Origin: Lachnospiraceae bacterium
Lineage (GTDB): Bacteria; Bacillota; Clostridia; Lachnospirales; Lachnospiraceae
Length of the DNA stretch: 64,000 bases
Assembly: GCA_910573755.1 (NCBI GenBank)
Contig: CAJTBO010000012.1
Span: 86,663 to 150,662, forward strand
Direction of reading: 5' to 3'
The notes beneath the pieces are model-generated. The model ran no database searches. It had not been told where the DNA came from and was given only the letters and a program-made list of their open reading frames with translations. The position numbers were made by a program, and so were the translations under genes. Shown piece after piece: positions 8,117 through 17,673 of this stretch (the first letter of the stretch is position 1; each line of letters opens with the position of its first letter).

Positions 8117-10609
8117 TCAAATCCCTGTTTCCTTTACTTTCATTAATATTTTTTCTCCGCAATCAACTCTCTTCTCTGAATGAGAATCCTGTTTTTTATT
8201 TAATTTATTCATCCAATCCTCCAATTTAAATAGACTATTTTCTTCCATTTTTAATTGTATTATCTCTGAAAAAATATTTTTTAATTTATTTATCTCATCT
8301 GCCGATAATCTCATAAAAAACTCGCGTTCCAGTTTTCCTTTATTAAATTGATACATAACATATTTATCTCTTGAGAAGTAAAAAGAAACATTTTCATCTA
8401 TACTGTTTAAACCATCAATCCCGCTATAATATATAGCATACAAACTTCCCTTATTATTTTCTATCATCTCCCTTGTTTCAAAAATAACTTCTCCCCTATT
8501 ATTTATAATTTTTATTTCATGATCATATGTTGGATCAATCATAATGAACTCCGAAGAAATAGTTGTTATTTTAATTGCCTCATAGGGAATCTTATTAAAT
8601 TCTCTTTCCCTCATATTTTTTATGTTTAATTCAATAAGAGCTTGTGAACTTTTATTAAATAAAAACAAAGAATCTCCCATACTGGCAATCGCTACTATCT
8701 TTTTCCTATCTTCATCCAATTTTTTAATTTCCAATACAGAAGTATCCATATTATAAAAGAGCAATTGATTATTATGAACATTAATAGCTGCTATATTATT
8801 TTCAATCTTTGCAACATCCGTAATATAAATATCCCCCATCTTACCAATTACTGTATATTCTATTTCTTCGCTTTCCATATTTATCTTTATGATTGCTTCA
8901 TATAAAAAAGGAATACAATATAAATATTTCCCCTTCGCATATGCTCTTTCAAATAAACCTTTTTCGCTGTATTTTTCAATATTTTGAATAAGAATTTCCG
9001 TAAATTTGTTTTCTTTGATGTTGTAAACCATCAGTTTCCTCGCAAAACATGGAATCAGATAAATCTTTTCGTTCCATTTATAGACCGCAGAATATAACAT
9101 CTCCCGAAACATTTTTTCTTCTGGTACCGTTCCTACAATGTAAGTATGATTCTCTATCATATTATAATGCATTAATGCATTTATCTTCCCATGAACAAAC
9201 CATATATCATCCCCGTCCACGCAAAAAGCACAAGGCCAGATTGGAATCGCAACTTCCTCTTCCACAGAATTTTTCACTCTGGTATTCTGATATAAAACAG
9301 GTTTCTTAGCTTCTTCATACAACTGCACAACAGAACTTCCATCCCCATAATACGCGTCTGTTTCTGCAATCGCCCAGTTAAGATCTTCTCCTGCATCAAA
9401 TATCCCCCATCCTTCCTCCATATAATTCTCGACTATCTTCCTATAAACCGGCAACATTTCCGGACGCATAGATGCTAACGTTGACTCATACAATGGATGA
9501 GGCCTCCACCATAATACACAATCTTCCCGCTCTTTAAAAAATGCCAATGTATCTGTAATCTTCTCCATCATATTATCCTGATTCAGCAAATCATGCAGAC
9601 TGGTATTATAGAAAATAACTTTCTTACGGATTCTATTACTATTATAAATTAAAGAGTGCCACCCATTAGAAAGAAGATCATCATTTCGTTTCGTACTATG
9701 AACACGGTCTAATTTAGGGGAACCCAAACCAAATATTTTAGCTTCCCAATATTTCCTGTTTACATTTGGAATCTCTTTTTCCAGAATGTTCACATACAAT
9801 CGTTTCATATCTTCCGATTGCACAAAAACCAAGTCTGAATCAGTCACTCCTGGTTTTACCACGAAACCATTCTTCTGTTTTTGCGTTTCTATACAATCTG
9901 GATTCGGTTCTGGTGACACAAAATATGGAATATATGCCACTCTTTCCACATATTTTTTTAATTCCGGAACATAATATGCCGGATGAATGCTGGTTACATA
10001 ATTATATTGATCATATGGATTATGTATAAAAGCCACATTTGGTCTTCTTTCTGCCAAATTATAATCCATATAATGTATTATAGGCACATCTTTCGGAAAC
10101 TGATTTCCTTCATAATGCATAATAGCAAGTTCTCCTTGCTCATTTTTCTCATAATAAGGAATCGGCACCACGTACGCATCGCACTCCGGATCTTCATTTG
10201 CTGCTTTCCATACGCTTTCCAACGAATCCCACATAGATGCTTTATAAGGCAGAAAAACTATTTCGATTTTATCTTCTTGCATGCCATAAATTATATTGTT
10301 CTTTAAATCTGTTAATTGCCCTGTTATCTTTTTTATTATTTTTCTACATATATATACATCTGATAGATTTTGACTGATCTGATATATATTTTCACAATAG
10401 TCTTCTAATAAAGGAACAGATTTTTCCCCAATATCTCCCAATGTTTCCAGACAATTTCCTAACAGTATCGCCATCTCCTGACATTGGGTAAGAATATCAA
10501 CTATACTTTCTATTTCATTACCTTTCTTATAATTTAAAGTTATAAAATTGTTCCCCTCAATCAACAAATCAACTGTTTCAAGTATATCTTTCTTTTTATA
10601 CTTTTTCAT
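8117..10609 (-). CDS. CDP-glycerol glycerophosphotransferase-like protein fused to a beta-propeller
   Basis: The 830-residue protein has a short helical N-terminus, a GT-B-like domain of the CDP-glycerol:poly(glycerophosphate) transferase family (KIFGLGSPKLDRV near 291-303, WRPHP at 368-372, YYGDGSSVVQLYEEAKKP near 420-436), and from about residue 453 a series of repeated beta-strand blades (WFVHG, IYLIPC, LYCIPF, LFLFNK) that look like a seven-bladed propeller. The enzyme family moves a phosphopolyol from a CDP donor, which fits the TagD-type cytidylyltransferase at 26016. The propeller may bind the acceptor glycan or protein. The start has AGAGG five bases upstream. The single-base overlap region with the next gene suggests coupling. 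Confidence 0.75.
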   Translation of the reverse strand: MKKYKKKDILETVDLLIEGNNFITLNYKKGNEIESIVDILTQCQEMAILLGNCLETLGDIGEKSVPLLEDYCENIYQISQNLSDVYICRKIIKKITGQLTDLKNNIIYGMQEDKIEIVFLPYKASMWDSLESVWKAANEDPECDAYVVPIPYYEKNEQGELAIMHYEGNQFPKDVPIIHYMDYNLAERRPNVAFIHNPYDQYNYVTSIHPAYYVPELKKYVERVAYIPYFVSPEPNPDCIETQKQKNGFVVKPGVTDSDLVFVQSEDMKRLYVNILEKEIPNVNRKYWEAKIFGLGSPKLDRVHSTKRNDDLLSNGWHSLIYNSNRIRKKVIFYNTSLHDLLNQDNMMEKITDTLAFFKEREDCVLWWRPHPLYESTLASMRPEMLPVYRKIVENYMEEGWGIFDAGEDLNWAIAETDAYYGDGSSVVQLYEEAKKPVLYQNTRVKNSVEEEVAIPIWPCAFCVDGDDIWFVHGKINALMHYNMIENHTYIVGTVPEEKMFREMLYSAVYKWNEKIYLIPCFARKLMVYNIKENKFTEILIQNIEKYSEKGLFERAYAKGKYLYCIPFLYEAIIKINMESEEIEYTVIGKMGDIYITDVAKIENNIAAINVHNNQLLFYNMDTSVLEIKKLDEDRKKIVAIASMGDSLFLFNKSSQALIELNIKNMREREFNKIPYEAIKITTISSEFIMIDPTYDHEIKIINNRGEVIFETREMIENNKGSLYAIYYSGIDGLNSIDENVSFYFSRDKYVMYQFNKGKLEREFFMRLSADEINKLKNIFSEIIQLKMEENSLFKLEDWMNKLNKKQDSHSEKRVDCGEKILMKVKETGI

Positions 10610-10650
10610 TTCAACCTCTTATTTCTCATGTGCAGTCAAAAATAAAATTC

Positions 10651-11709
10651 TCAAATACATGCACATATACTTTTAGTAGTCTTCTTCTTTTTTTCAATAA
10701 AGATCATACTGTCACAATATGTTATGAATTTAATCGTTTCCGAATATTTGTTCTCTTTCAATCTATCCGTTTCTGAATATTGGGCATGCAGATAGTCTAC
10801 CAAATTTTTAGAATATTCAATAAAAGTTTCACATTTATATCCCCCACCGTAGTTTTCCATGTACGATGTATGTAAATCTTCACACAGATAAACTCCATCA
10901 TCAGCTACCAAATCAAATAATTCTTCAAAAGTTACAATCTGTTGTTTCATAGTATGACCACCATCGTCTATCAGAATGTCTACCTTCCCTATTTCCTCCC
11001 GCACCATCTTTAAAAATCCCCTATCTTCCTGAGATCCAATAAAAATTTTAATTCCCTCTTCCTCCAGCGTCTTACAATCAGGATCTACATCTATACCATA
11101 TATACGAACATTATTAATCGAAGTCTTAAAATAATCTTTCCACATCTGCAGCGATCCGCCCTTAAAAACACCAATCTCCAGCACTGTAATATCTTTTCCT
11201 CTGTATTTAGAGAAAAATCTGTCATACGCTTCAAAATAATGCATCCATTTGTTTAAAATTTTATGTTCTTTATTAAAATAAAATCTTTCCAGGTCATTTA
11301 ATGATCCTTTTTTTATTCTGGCGCCAAACCCTTTTCCGGTAATTATCATTCCACCATTGATTTCTTCGCTAAGCTCCATATTTCCCAGATTATATGATTC
11401 TTTTTCTGAGAGCACCATTGTCTCTCGCCAATCCGCAATTTTCTCCCGTGGCACCTTATATGTATCTATTAGCTTATTTAAAATTTCTTCACTATATTTA
11501 CTTCCTATATCTCCGACAGAAATCACAACCAACTCATACTCCTGCCACATCACCGTATCTGGATTACATATTTTCAGCCCCCTATATTCAGTTCCCCATA
11601 AAATATTATTAGAATCCACTAACTTCAAATCAGCAACCCCAGAAAGAATACACTGATCAATATACTTTTTGCCAATTCTTCCAATACCATATATTATTGT
11701 CTTTCCCAT
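10651..11709 (-). CDS. SAM-dependent O-methyltransferase with N-terminal Rossmann-like domain
   Basis: I choose the ATG at 11709, eight bases after AAAGGAG; an overlapping GTG three bases earlier is possible. The N-terminal ~100 residues are a Rossmann-like module (TIIYGIGRIGKK). The C-terminal ~200 residues are a class I methyltransferase resembling the MycE/TylF macrolide sugar O-methyltransferases: VLEIGVFKGGS (~176-186) as the SAM glycine motif, IYGIDVDP for the acidic residue, and DILIDDGGHTM with the metal-binding Asp pair. In C. jejuni the phosphoramidate group is O-methylated, so this enzyme could methylate either a sugar or that group; the sequence cannot decide. The C-terminal tail is Lys/Cys-rich. 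It is AT-rich like its neighbours. Confidence 0.8.
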   Translation of the reverse strand: MGKTIIYGIGRIGKKYIDQCILSGVADLKLVDSNNILWGTEYRGLKICNPDTVMWQEYELVVISVGDIGSKYSEEILNKLIDTYKVPREKIADWRETMVLSEKESYNLGNMELSEEINGGMIITGKGFGARIKKGSLNDLERFYFNKEHKILNKWMHYFEAYDRFFSKYRGKDITVLEIGVFKGGSLQMWKDYFKTSINNVRIYGIDVDPDCKTLEEEGIKIFIGSQEDRGFLKMVREEIGKVDILIDDGGHTMKQQIVTFEELFDLVADDGVYLCEDLHTSYMENYGGGYKCETFIEYSKNLVDYLHAQYSETDRLKENKYSETIKFITYCDSMIFIEKKKKTTKSICACI

Positions 11710-11722
11710 CACAAAATCTCCT

Positions 11723-12898
11723 TTAAATAGTTATCTCCCTCTCCCACCAATTGATTCGAGGTTTTCTCCACAAAATTTTCCCTTCTGGAATTTGAACTGA
11801 TAATTGTTGTTTAATTTCTTCTGCAATATTTTGCTCTTTTACTGCAATTATTATATTGTCATAAACCATATCTCTAATCACTTCCGGTGATTCTATAGTA
11901 CAATCATATACTTTCTTCCCTTTTAACCCCCTGTCTACCCAAGCCACAATTTCTACATTATCTTCTCTCTTCAATTGCCTGTAAAACGACTTTCCAACGC
12001 TCCCTGCTCCATACAGTACAATTCTTTTATGCAACTCCAGTATTTCAAATGGCGTACGGTATAAATTTAATAACTTAATTCCATAAACATCCTCTAGCCC
12101 CTTCCGAATGAAAGACATTAAATAATATTTTAGCTGATCCTCTAATCTGTATTCTTCTTCATATTCTAAAAATAAATTTCTCATATATTTTTGGAAACAA
12201 CATATCTCATCAAAAACATCACTACTTTTTGAATGATACATAGAATCCTGACGTACTCTATAAAAATAAAGACACTTATTTGTAATTGCTATTTTTTTTG
12301 ATAAAAGCATTGCTTTATATACAACTGCAGCGTCCTCTCCTAATGTTATATTCTCATTTACACTTTCTATACTTGACCATAATATATTTTTTTTAATTAA
12401 TTTACTGCACAACGATTGAATAATACCAGGACATCCACATTCAAAGTCAAATATCATTTTTGAATAAATATCCTCCATTTTTTCTTCATATATTCCCTCA
12501 GGAATGGTATAACTCCAATCAACAGATTTCACACCATCAATATTCTGCAAACTATAGTTCACAATATCAGTGCTTCCTTCCCCTGTCAGCGGTAAAATCT
12601 CTTTAATCAAATCTCTTGATATCCAGTCGTCACTATCTACAAATATACAATACTCGCCTTTTGCACATTTTACTCCCGACTTTCTTGTTGCCACCAAGCC
12701 CTGATGCTTATTCTCAATCACTACAATTCTCGTATCTCTTTTTGAGTACTCTCTACATATATTAAGGCTTTCATCTTCCGAGCCATCATCAACAAGTAAT
12801 ATTTCTATATTTTTATATGTCTGGTTTAAAATACTCTCTATACAATCTGGCAAATATTGTTCTGTATTATATACAGGCACGATTACTGATATTAACAT
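11723..12898 (-). CDS. Family 2 glycosyltransferase with C-terminal Rossmann-like domain
   Basis: The start is the ATG at 12896-12898, one base after the preceding stop and behind an AGAGGG site; an in-frame ATG 39 bases earlier lies inside the upstream gene. The first ~230 residues are a GT-A/GT2 domain: ISVIVPVYN, VDDGSEDES, then FVDSDDW as the DxD metal site. Residues beyond ~290 carry another copy of the Rossmann-like module (RIVLYGAGSVGKSFY, then AWVDRG). The enzyme should add a sugar from a nucleotide donor to a growing glycan on the cytoplasmic side. Donor and acceptor are unknown. It lies head to tail with another GT2 gene. Confidence 0.85.
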   Translation of the reverse strand: MLISVIVPVYNTEQYLPDCIESILNQTYKNIEILLVDDGSEDESLNICREYSKRDTRIVVIENKHQGLVATRKSGVKCAKGEYCIFVDSDDWISRDLIKEILPLTGEGSTDIVNYSLQNIDGVKSVDWSYTIPEGIYEEKMEDIYSKMIFDFECGCPGIIQSLCSKLIKKNILWSSIESVNENITLGEDAAVVYKAMLLSKKIAITNKCLYFYRVRQDSMYHSKSSDVFDEICCFQKYMRNLFLEYEEEYRLEDQLKYYLMSFIRKGLEDVYGIKLLNLYRTPFEILELHKRIVLYGAGSVGKSFYRQLKREDNVEIVAWVDRGLKGKKVYDCTIESPEVIRDMVYDNIIIAVKEQNIAEEIKQQLSVQIPEGKILWRKPRINWWEREITI

Positions 12899-12899
12899 A

Positions 12900-13868
12900 T
12901 CAATTATCCCTCTTTCTCTTTTCGACATCCCAATCAAAAATATTTGTCCTTGGCAAAATCCTTTCCCCTAAAATCTTTTTACAGGCATATTCCAATTCCG
13001 CTAAATAATCAATCTCCATCTCTCTTGCCTGTCTGATCATCTCTTTAAATACTTTATATAAACGTTCTACATCTTCCCTTGAATAATTTTTTAATGTATA
13101 TTCCGGCAAAAGTTCACAAATCGCTTTCATATCTTCCTCATTCAATCGAAAACCGCTTTTTTTTATGGATTCCCGTTGAAACTGTGAAAACAATTCAGCC
13201 CGTTCCTTTTCATGATTCTTTAATTGCCTTGTAGTCTCTTCCTCTTTATGAATTCTTTTTAAATGCACAAGCTTGTCTATAGAAGTCAATGTACCGACTT
13301 TTGAACTGTCAATAAAAAATTTAAAATCTTGCATTCCTAAACAATTATTCTGATATTGCAGATTGTTCTTTATCATAAATTCTTTGCGGATCATTGTTGT
13401 CCCATTTGCAAACTTTCTATTATGAAAAAGTAAATTTGCTTTAATATATTTGGGATTATAAATTGGTTCTAAATCATATTTTATAAAATCTCCATTGCCA
13501 TCAATCAAAGCACTTCGCCCACCTAGTACATCTATCCCGTCGTATTCTTCCATGTACGCAGTTTGCCACTCTAAGCGCCTATGCAACGCCAGATCATCAT
13601 CATCCAGTAGCGCAATATACTTCCCCTTACTATGACCAATTCCAAAATTTGTGGAGTAGGATATTCCCCGATTCCGCTCATTAATATATAAATGTATCCT
13701 CTCATCAGTATAGGTTTGTATCACCTGTAATGTGTGATCTGTGGATTGGTCTTCCACAATAATAAGTTCCAAATTATCGTATGTTTGATTTAAAATTGAC
13801 TCTATTGATTCACCTATATACTTTTCTCCATTATAAGCAGGCATTATGACACTCACTAAAGGATTCAT
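12900..13868 (-). CDS. Family 2 glycosyltransferase
   Basis: The 322-residue protein is a single-domain GT2 enzyme: VSVIMPAYNGEKYI at the N-terminus, VEDQSTDHT for the nucleotide-binding Asp and ALLDDDD for the DxD metal site near residue 95. The C-terminal helical region is charged and has no membrane segment, so it is a soluble transferase. It is the last clearly AT-rich gene before the base composition changes at about 13.9 kb. It sits immediately upstream of the GT2 gene at 11723 with one base between them, so the two probably add consecutive sugars. Substrates are unknown. Confidence 0.85.
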   Translation of the reverse strand: MNPLVSVIMPAYNGEKYIGESIESILNQTYDNLELIIVEDQSTDHTLQVIQTYTDERIHLYINERNRGISYSTNFGIGHSKGKYIALLDDDDLALHRRLEWQTAYMEEYDGIDVLGGRSALIDGNGDFIKYDLEPIYNPKYIKANLLFHNRKFANGTTMIRKEFMIKNNLQYQNNCLGMQDFKFFIDSSKVGTLTSIDKLVHLKRIHKEEETTRQLKNHEKERAELFSQFQRESIKKSGFRLNEEDMKAICELLPEYTLKNYSREDVERLYKVFKEMIRQAREMEIDYLAELEYACKKILGERILPRTNIFDWDVEKRKRDN

Positions 13869-13918
13869 AATAACTTATCCCTTCTTCTACTTGTTTTCTA
13901 TTCATTTTTATCAAATCA

Positions 13919-15109
13919 TTAGTTTTTCTCGCCCCCAACCTTCGGCATAATAATCTCCCCAATAATAAACTCCGCCACCTTCTCTATATCTTCAAATTCC
14001 ACAAACTTCGGCAATTCTGCCCCAAAAGCTTTCTTTACCTTTTCAATCAGCCCATCCGTATAATACAACCTGCCATCTCTGACATCTTCTATCCCGTCAA
14101 GTGCCATCGACTCTCTGTTTACCCTGTTCATTTCCTCAAAGCCAAATACCGACTCATCTATCCATGCATCTATTCTGCCGCCCCTATAACCGACCAAAAC
14201 CGGATAACCTCCTATATTCCCAAACACTCCCGGCGTAAATACTCTCTGATTTTCTTTTTTCCTGACAGCATCTATCACTGCCATAATAATCTGATAATTG
14301 CTGGATGCGTTCATCATATTCCTCTGTGCATCTACAGGCATGGCAATCTTACATGCTGCAAAGATCTTTTCCTTCTGCAGATCCTTTTCCTCTCCCCTGT
14401 AATACACTTTAAGCGGCAGATCCACGCCTTCCGTCTGCCCTTCCTTACTGATACAGACATCATGGAAATGACCTGCTGCAAACATCACGTCCACATTCCA
14501 GAAATCTTCCGCATTTAACATCTTTGCCGCTGCAAATTTCATTCTGGGCACAAGGTGATTCAAATTTCCGGATCCGAAATCCGGATAGGCCTTCCCTGCA
14601 CTCTTAAGCCATGGGATAACCGCATCAGAGTATGAGGTGTTGATCACTACCGCATCCGTGTCCGCCGCATCACATGCCTCCATGATATTCTTTGTAAACC
14701 GGATCGCAAGCGGGCTCCATATCCCATAAGCCCGGACATTCGCCCAACTGATACTGCCATACTTTAACCCCGGATAAGCCCGGCTGGAATTTACAATAAA
14801 ATCCGGCTTATACTTTTCAACTGCTTTCTGTATTGATCCAGTGTCCGTCAGGTCAACCCCCGCCTCTATATCAATGCCGGACTTATTCAATCCACGAATC
14901 AATCCGGCAACCCTCACGATATTGACATTCTTTTCCATCTTTTCATAGTTTCGTCCCACTGCTACGATACGAAGCGCAGGATCATTGCTGCTCACCAGAT
15001 AGTCCAGCAGATATGTCCCCACACTGCCGAGCCCTATGATCATAACCGTAACTTTATTCTCCTTTACATGCTGCTCTACTGTCTGCAGTCTTTCCTGCAA
15101 CGTTTTCAT
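13919..15109 (-). CDS. NAD(P)-binding Rossmann oxidoreductase, candidate for phosphonate tailoring
   Basis: The 396 residues begin with a clear dinucleotide-binding motif, MIIGLGSVGTYLL (GLGSVG at 26-31), followed by a long domain without a familiar catalytic signature. It is not an iron-type alcohol dehydrogenase and not a Gfo/Idh enzyme by motif. The start codon overlaps the stop of the nucleotidyltransferase gene (ATGA) with GGAGG seven bases upstream, so the two are translationally coupled. The operon makes phosphonoacetaldehyde (genes at 18421 and 19760) but shows no transaminase, so reduction to 2-hydroxyethylphosphonate followed by CTP activation is one possible role. This is inference; a saccharopine-dehydrogenase-like or sugar oxidoreductase role is equally open. 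Confidence 0.7.
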   Translation of the reverse strand: MKTLQERLQTVEQHVKENKVTVMIIGLGSVGTYLLDYLVSSNDPALRIVAVGRNYEKMEKNVNIVRVAGLIRGLNKSGIDIEAGVDLTDTGSIQKAVEKYKPDFIVNSSRAYPGLKYGSISWANVRAYGIWSPLAIRFTKNIMEACDAADTDAVVINTSYSDAVIPWLKSAGKAYPDFGSGNLNHLVPRMKFAAAKMLNAEDFWNVDVMFAAGHFHDVCISKEGQTEGVDLPLKVYYRGEEKDLQKEKIFAACKIAMPVDAQRNMMNASSNYQIIMAVIDAVRKKENQRVFTPGVFGNIGGYPVLVGYRGGRIDAWIDESVFGFEEMNRVNRESMALDGIEDVRDGRLYYTDGLIEKVKKAFGAELPKFVEFEDIEKVAEFIIGEIIMPKVGGEKN

Positions 15110-15876
15110 CTCTCTGCCTCCCAGTATTTCTGAATCTGTCTAAAATCTCCGCGCGTATTACAGTTCGTCCACCTCTCCAGACAAACAATTTCTATTTCTC
15201 CCTGTGAAATACGGTCAATATATTCCTGTATGATCAACAGATTTGTTTCCTTTTTATCTTTCTCATAAAAGACCCTGTTTGCAGTTTTCAGCTTTTCCAT
15301 ATCTTTGAACTTCCAGAGCTGCCCCGAATTGTAGATACTCGAAAAAGGTTCTTTTATATGCAGCAATCCATGTTCACTGCTAAAAAGATATTTATATGCA
15401 CCTTTCCCGTTCTGATATAAGAGCACATCTCTGCTCGCCTGAATCGGACTGCGATGATAGGTAAGCACATTACTGTCTGTATTTACTACCGCCTCAAAGG
15501 ATTTATTATCTATATCCAGATCTCCCTCCACAAAAAGTATCTCTTCCAAATCCGGCAGATAAAACGCCTCTTCCAGTCCGAGATACAGACTATAACCGGA
15601 TGTCAGATCCGCATAATGTTCATTATAAAGCAGTGTGATCTTTTCCTTTTCTTCCTCCGGAATCTGCTCGGTGATATACCGTTCCAGATCCTCAAACTTA
15701 TAACCGCCGACCACAATAATCCTGTCAGCATAACTGCATTTTTTCACCAGATGAAAAAGCAATGTATCTGATAAATTCCCTTCTGTATATATAGCCTTCA
15801 GGCATCTTCCGGCTTCCTCTATTCCTTCGTTAAACCGGCTGGATATCCCGGCTACAGTAATAACTGCTACCTTCAT
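15106..15876 (-). CDS. MobA/LicC-like nucleotidyltransferase (candidate cytidylyltransferase for a phosphonate or glutamyl phosphate)
   Basis: I start at the ATG 15874-15876, behind a strong AAAAAAGGAG site; the reading frame extends 20 residues further upstream without a site. The ~256-residue protein has the NTP-transferase glycine motif VITVAGISSRF at its N-terminus and an EGDLDID metal-binding strand mid-protein, and resembles LicC-type choline-phosphate cytidylyltransferases (YNEHYADLTSGYSLYLGL). Nucleotidyltransferases commonly accompany PEP mutase, as with the PntC 2-aminoethylphosphonate cytidylyltransferase. It could activate the phosphonate, or serve as the missing CTP:phosphoglutamine enzyme of the phosphoramidate route. 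The two options cannot be separated from sequence alone. Confidence 0.8.
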   Translation of the reverse strand: MKVAVITVAGISSRFNEGIEEAGRCLKAIYTEGNLSDTLLFHLVKKCSYADRIIVVGGYKFEDLERYITEQIPEEEKEKITLLYNEHYADLTSGYSLYLGLEEAFYLPDLEEILFVEGDLDIDNKSFEAVVNTDSNVLTYHRSPIQASRDVLLYQNGKGAYKYLFSSEHGLLHIKEPFSSIYNSGQLWKFKDMEKLKTANRVFYEKDKKETNLLIIQEYIDRISQGEIEIVCLERWTNCNTRGDFRQIQKYWEAER

Positions 15877-15978
15877 CTTTTCGACTCCTTTTTTGCCCTC
15901 TGGCCTCGCAAAATCACCTGCCATTTGCCATTTCATCTCACTTTATAAAAAACTCAGCCAAACAGCTTTCCATTTTCA

Positions 15979-16995
15979 CTACACATTTTTTATCTCAGTA
16001 AGATAATTAGCAATACATTCCGTCAAACCTTTATTCAAATCAATGACCGGCTTCCATTTCGTCCTTGTCCTGATTTTTTCTGTGGATAAAAGTCTTCTTT
16101 CCGGATCAGACTCCCGATACCCATTAAACTCAATAACAGGTTCTCTGATACCCATTTTCTCCGCACACAGTTTCGCAAGATCTATAATAGATATTTCTTC
16201 ATCAGTCGCCACATTATAAACGCTGCCATCCAGAGCACTATCCGTCCCTGCCAGTGCCAGCACTGCACTGCAGCTGTCATAGTTATGGAGAAATGTCCGC
16301 TTATTTTTCCTGCTGTTCTCCAGCAGAACTACTTTGCCATCCTTTTCAAAACTGTTAATAATAAAAGGAATAATATGCTTAGGATAGCGTTCATTTTTAC
16401 TGTACACATTTGCAAACCGTATGGAACACCCAAGTATCTTTCCGGTTTCCACCGCATCCCTCATGAAAAATTCCGTGAGAAGCTTGCCTGTAGCATAGCT
16501 GGTACGCTGGCTATGTTCCGCATCTGCCATTGTAATATAATCACTTTCTTTCACTCCGCCGTTTTCATTCCAGGAATTCATAGAATAGACTTCCGATGTA
16601 GAACAGTTAATATATTTTTCCGCACCAACTCTGACTGCCTGCTCAAGAAAATTCTTCATTCCCAGTACATTAGTTTCAAAAGTCTCATGCACATGGTAAA
16701 AGTGTTCTGTATGTACTACTGCAGCGCAGTTGATATAAATCACCTCATCAAAGTTCTCTTTTATCTCCTTTACTCTGTTCTCAATCAAATTCATCTGAGA
16801 CTCGTCATCGATATCATATTCAAAAAACTCAAACCTTTTGTCTGAAATACAATCTTTTATTGTCTCTAACGAAGATGCATAAAAATTGTCAAACCCTATT
16901 ATATGATTCTCACCTGATTTATTTTCCAAAAGTTGATGTACCAGTTCATTTCCCGTCATTCCGGTCACACCACTGATAACGTATAATTTTTTCAC
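15979..16995 (-). CDS. NAD-dependent epimerase/dehydratase (extended SDR family)
   Basis: The start is taken as a GTG (16993-16995) that overlaps the preceding TGA stop as GTGA, with GGAGG eleven bases upstream; an in-frame TTG 18 bases earlier sits on that site and is unlikely. The protein has the extended SDR layout of sugar nucleotide epimerases: GVTGMTG near the N-terminus, an acidic FDNFYASS end of strand 2, INCAAVVH, a STSEVYS serine and SYATGK as the catalytic Tyr-x-x-x-Lys. The C-terminus has the typical RTKWKP substrate segment. It probably modifies an NDP-sugar used by the glycosyltransferases of the operon. The exact sugar is unknown. Confidence 0.85.
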   Translation of the reverse strand: MKKLYVISGVTGMTGNELVHQLLENKSGENHIIGFDNFYASSLETIKDCISDKRFEFFEYDIDDESQMNLIENRVKEIKENFDEVIYINCAAVVHTEHFYHVHETFETNVLGMKNFLEQAVRVGAEKYINCSTSEVYSMNSWNENGGVKESDYITMADAEHSQRTSYATGKLLTEFFMRDAVETGKILGCSIRFANVYSKNERYPKHIIPFIINSFEKDGKVVLLENSRKNKRTFLHNYDSCSAVLALAGTDSALDGSVYNVATDEEISIIDLAKLCAEKMGIREPVIEFNGYRESDPERRLLSTEKIRTRTKWKPVIDLNKGLTECIANYLTEIKNV

Positions 16996-17663
16996 CCTTT
17001 TCCTATCCTCCAAGATTTGATAAAATATTTTTTAATTTCTTCTTTCTCATATTGTTTAATCACAAGTTCAGGGCTTTTTCCATAGACCACTGAACAATTT
17101 GGAATGTCCTCATTTTTAATAAATGACTCTGCTGATATAATTACCCAGTCACCGATATTGCAATCCCCTATAACTGAAGAATTTGCAAACATAATTACAT
17201 GATTCCCTAACTTAGGCCAACTTACAATATCTCCTTTTAATCTTTCCCCTACAGTCACTCCTTGATATATACTAAAATAATCTCCATACTCTGCTTTTCC
17301 CAACACTGAGCCAATGGGATGTTCTACTATAAAATGTTCCGGAAGTTCTATATTCCAATACCACTCTACAGAATTCATTATTTTATTTAAATAATATATT
17401 TTATCTGCAAGTTCCTTGTCTCCCCGCCGTCCAACAATATGCGCCAGATAATAAAGAAATACTGAATAAACAGATGTATTAAGTACCGAAAAACCATCAG
17501 ATAAATAGTATAAACGAGTTGAATCATCATAACTCCTCTTTGTTCTCTGAATTGCCATTTGAACATCATTTTTAAATCTGTTGTCTACTTCTGTTGGCCA
17601 ATACAAATTTAACTGTTTCAATATAATACTATATGTATATTCCAAAGAAGCTTTATCTATCAT
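16992..17663 (-). CDS. Serine acetyltransferase-like hexapeptide protein
   Basis: The 223-residue protein has an N-terminal helical region and a C-terminal left-handed beta-helix region typical of CysE-type acetyltransferases: HPIGSVLG, a loop YFSIYQGVTVGERL, then NHVIMFANSSVIGDCNIGD and a VVYGKSPELVIKQY tail. True CysE proteins have a DPA motif and a longer Gly-rich cofactor loop, and CysK is not nearby, so it probably acetylates a sugar or glycan amine/hydroxyl here. Its base composition is more AT-rich than its neighbours, like the block left of 13.9 kb. The Shine-Dalgarno AAAGGAG lies 15 bases upstream, further than usual, and overlaps the upstream stop. Confidence 0.75.
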   Translation of the reverse strand: MIDKASLEYTYSIILKQLNLYWPTEVDNRFKNDVQMAIQRTKRSYDDSTRLYYLSDGFSVLNTSVYSVFLYYLAHIVGRRGDKELADKIYYLNKIMNSVEWYWNIELPEHFIVEHPIGSVLGKAEYGDYFSIYQGVTVGERLKGDIVSWPKLGNHVIMFANSSVIGDCNIGDWVIISAESFIKNEDIPNCSVVYGKSPELVIKQYEKEEIKKYFIKSWRIGKG

Positions 17664-17673
17664 ATCCGCGCTA

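Noticed and set aside
16285..16845. 186-codon plus-strand frame
   Set aside because: It is fully antisense to the well-supported SDR epimerase gene and has no ribosome site.
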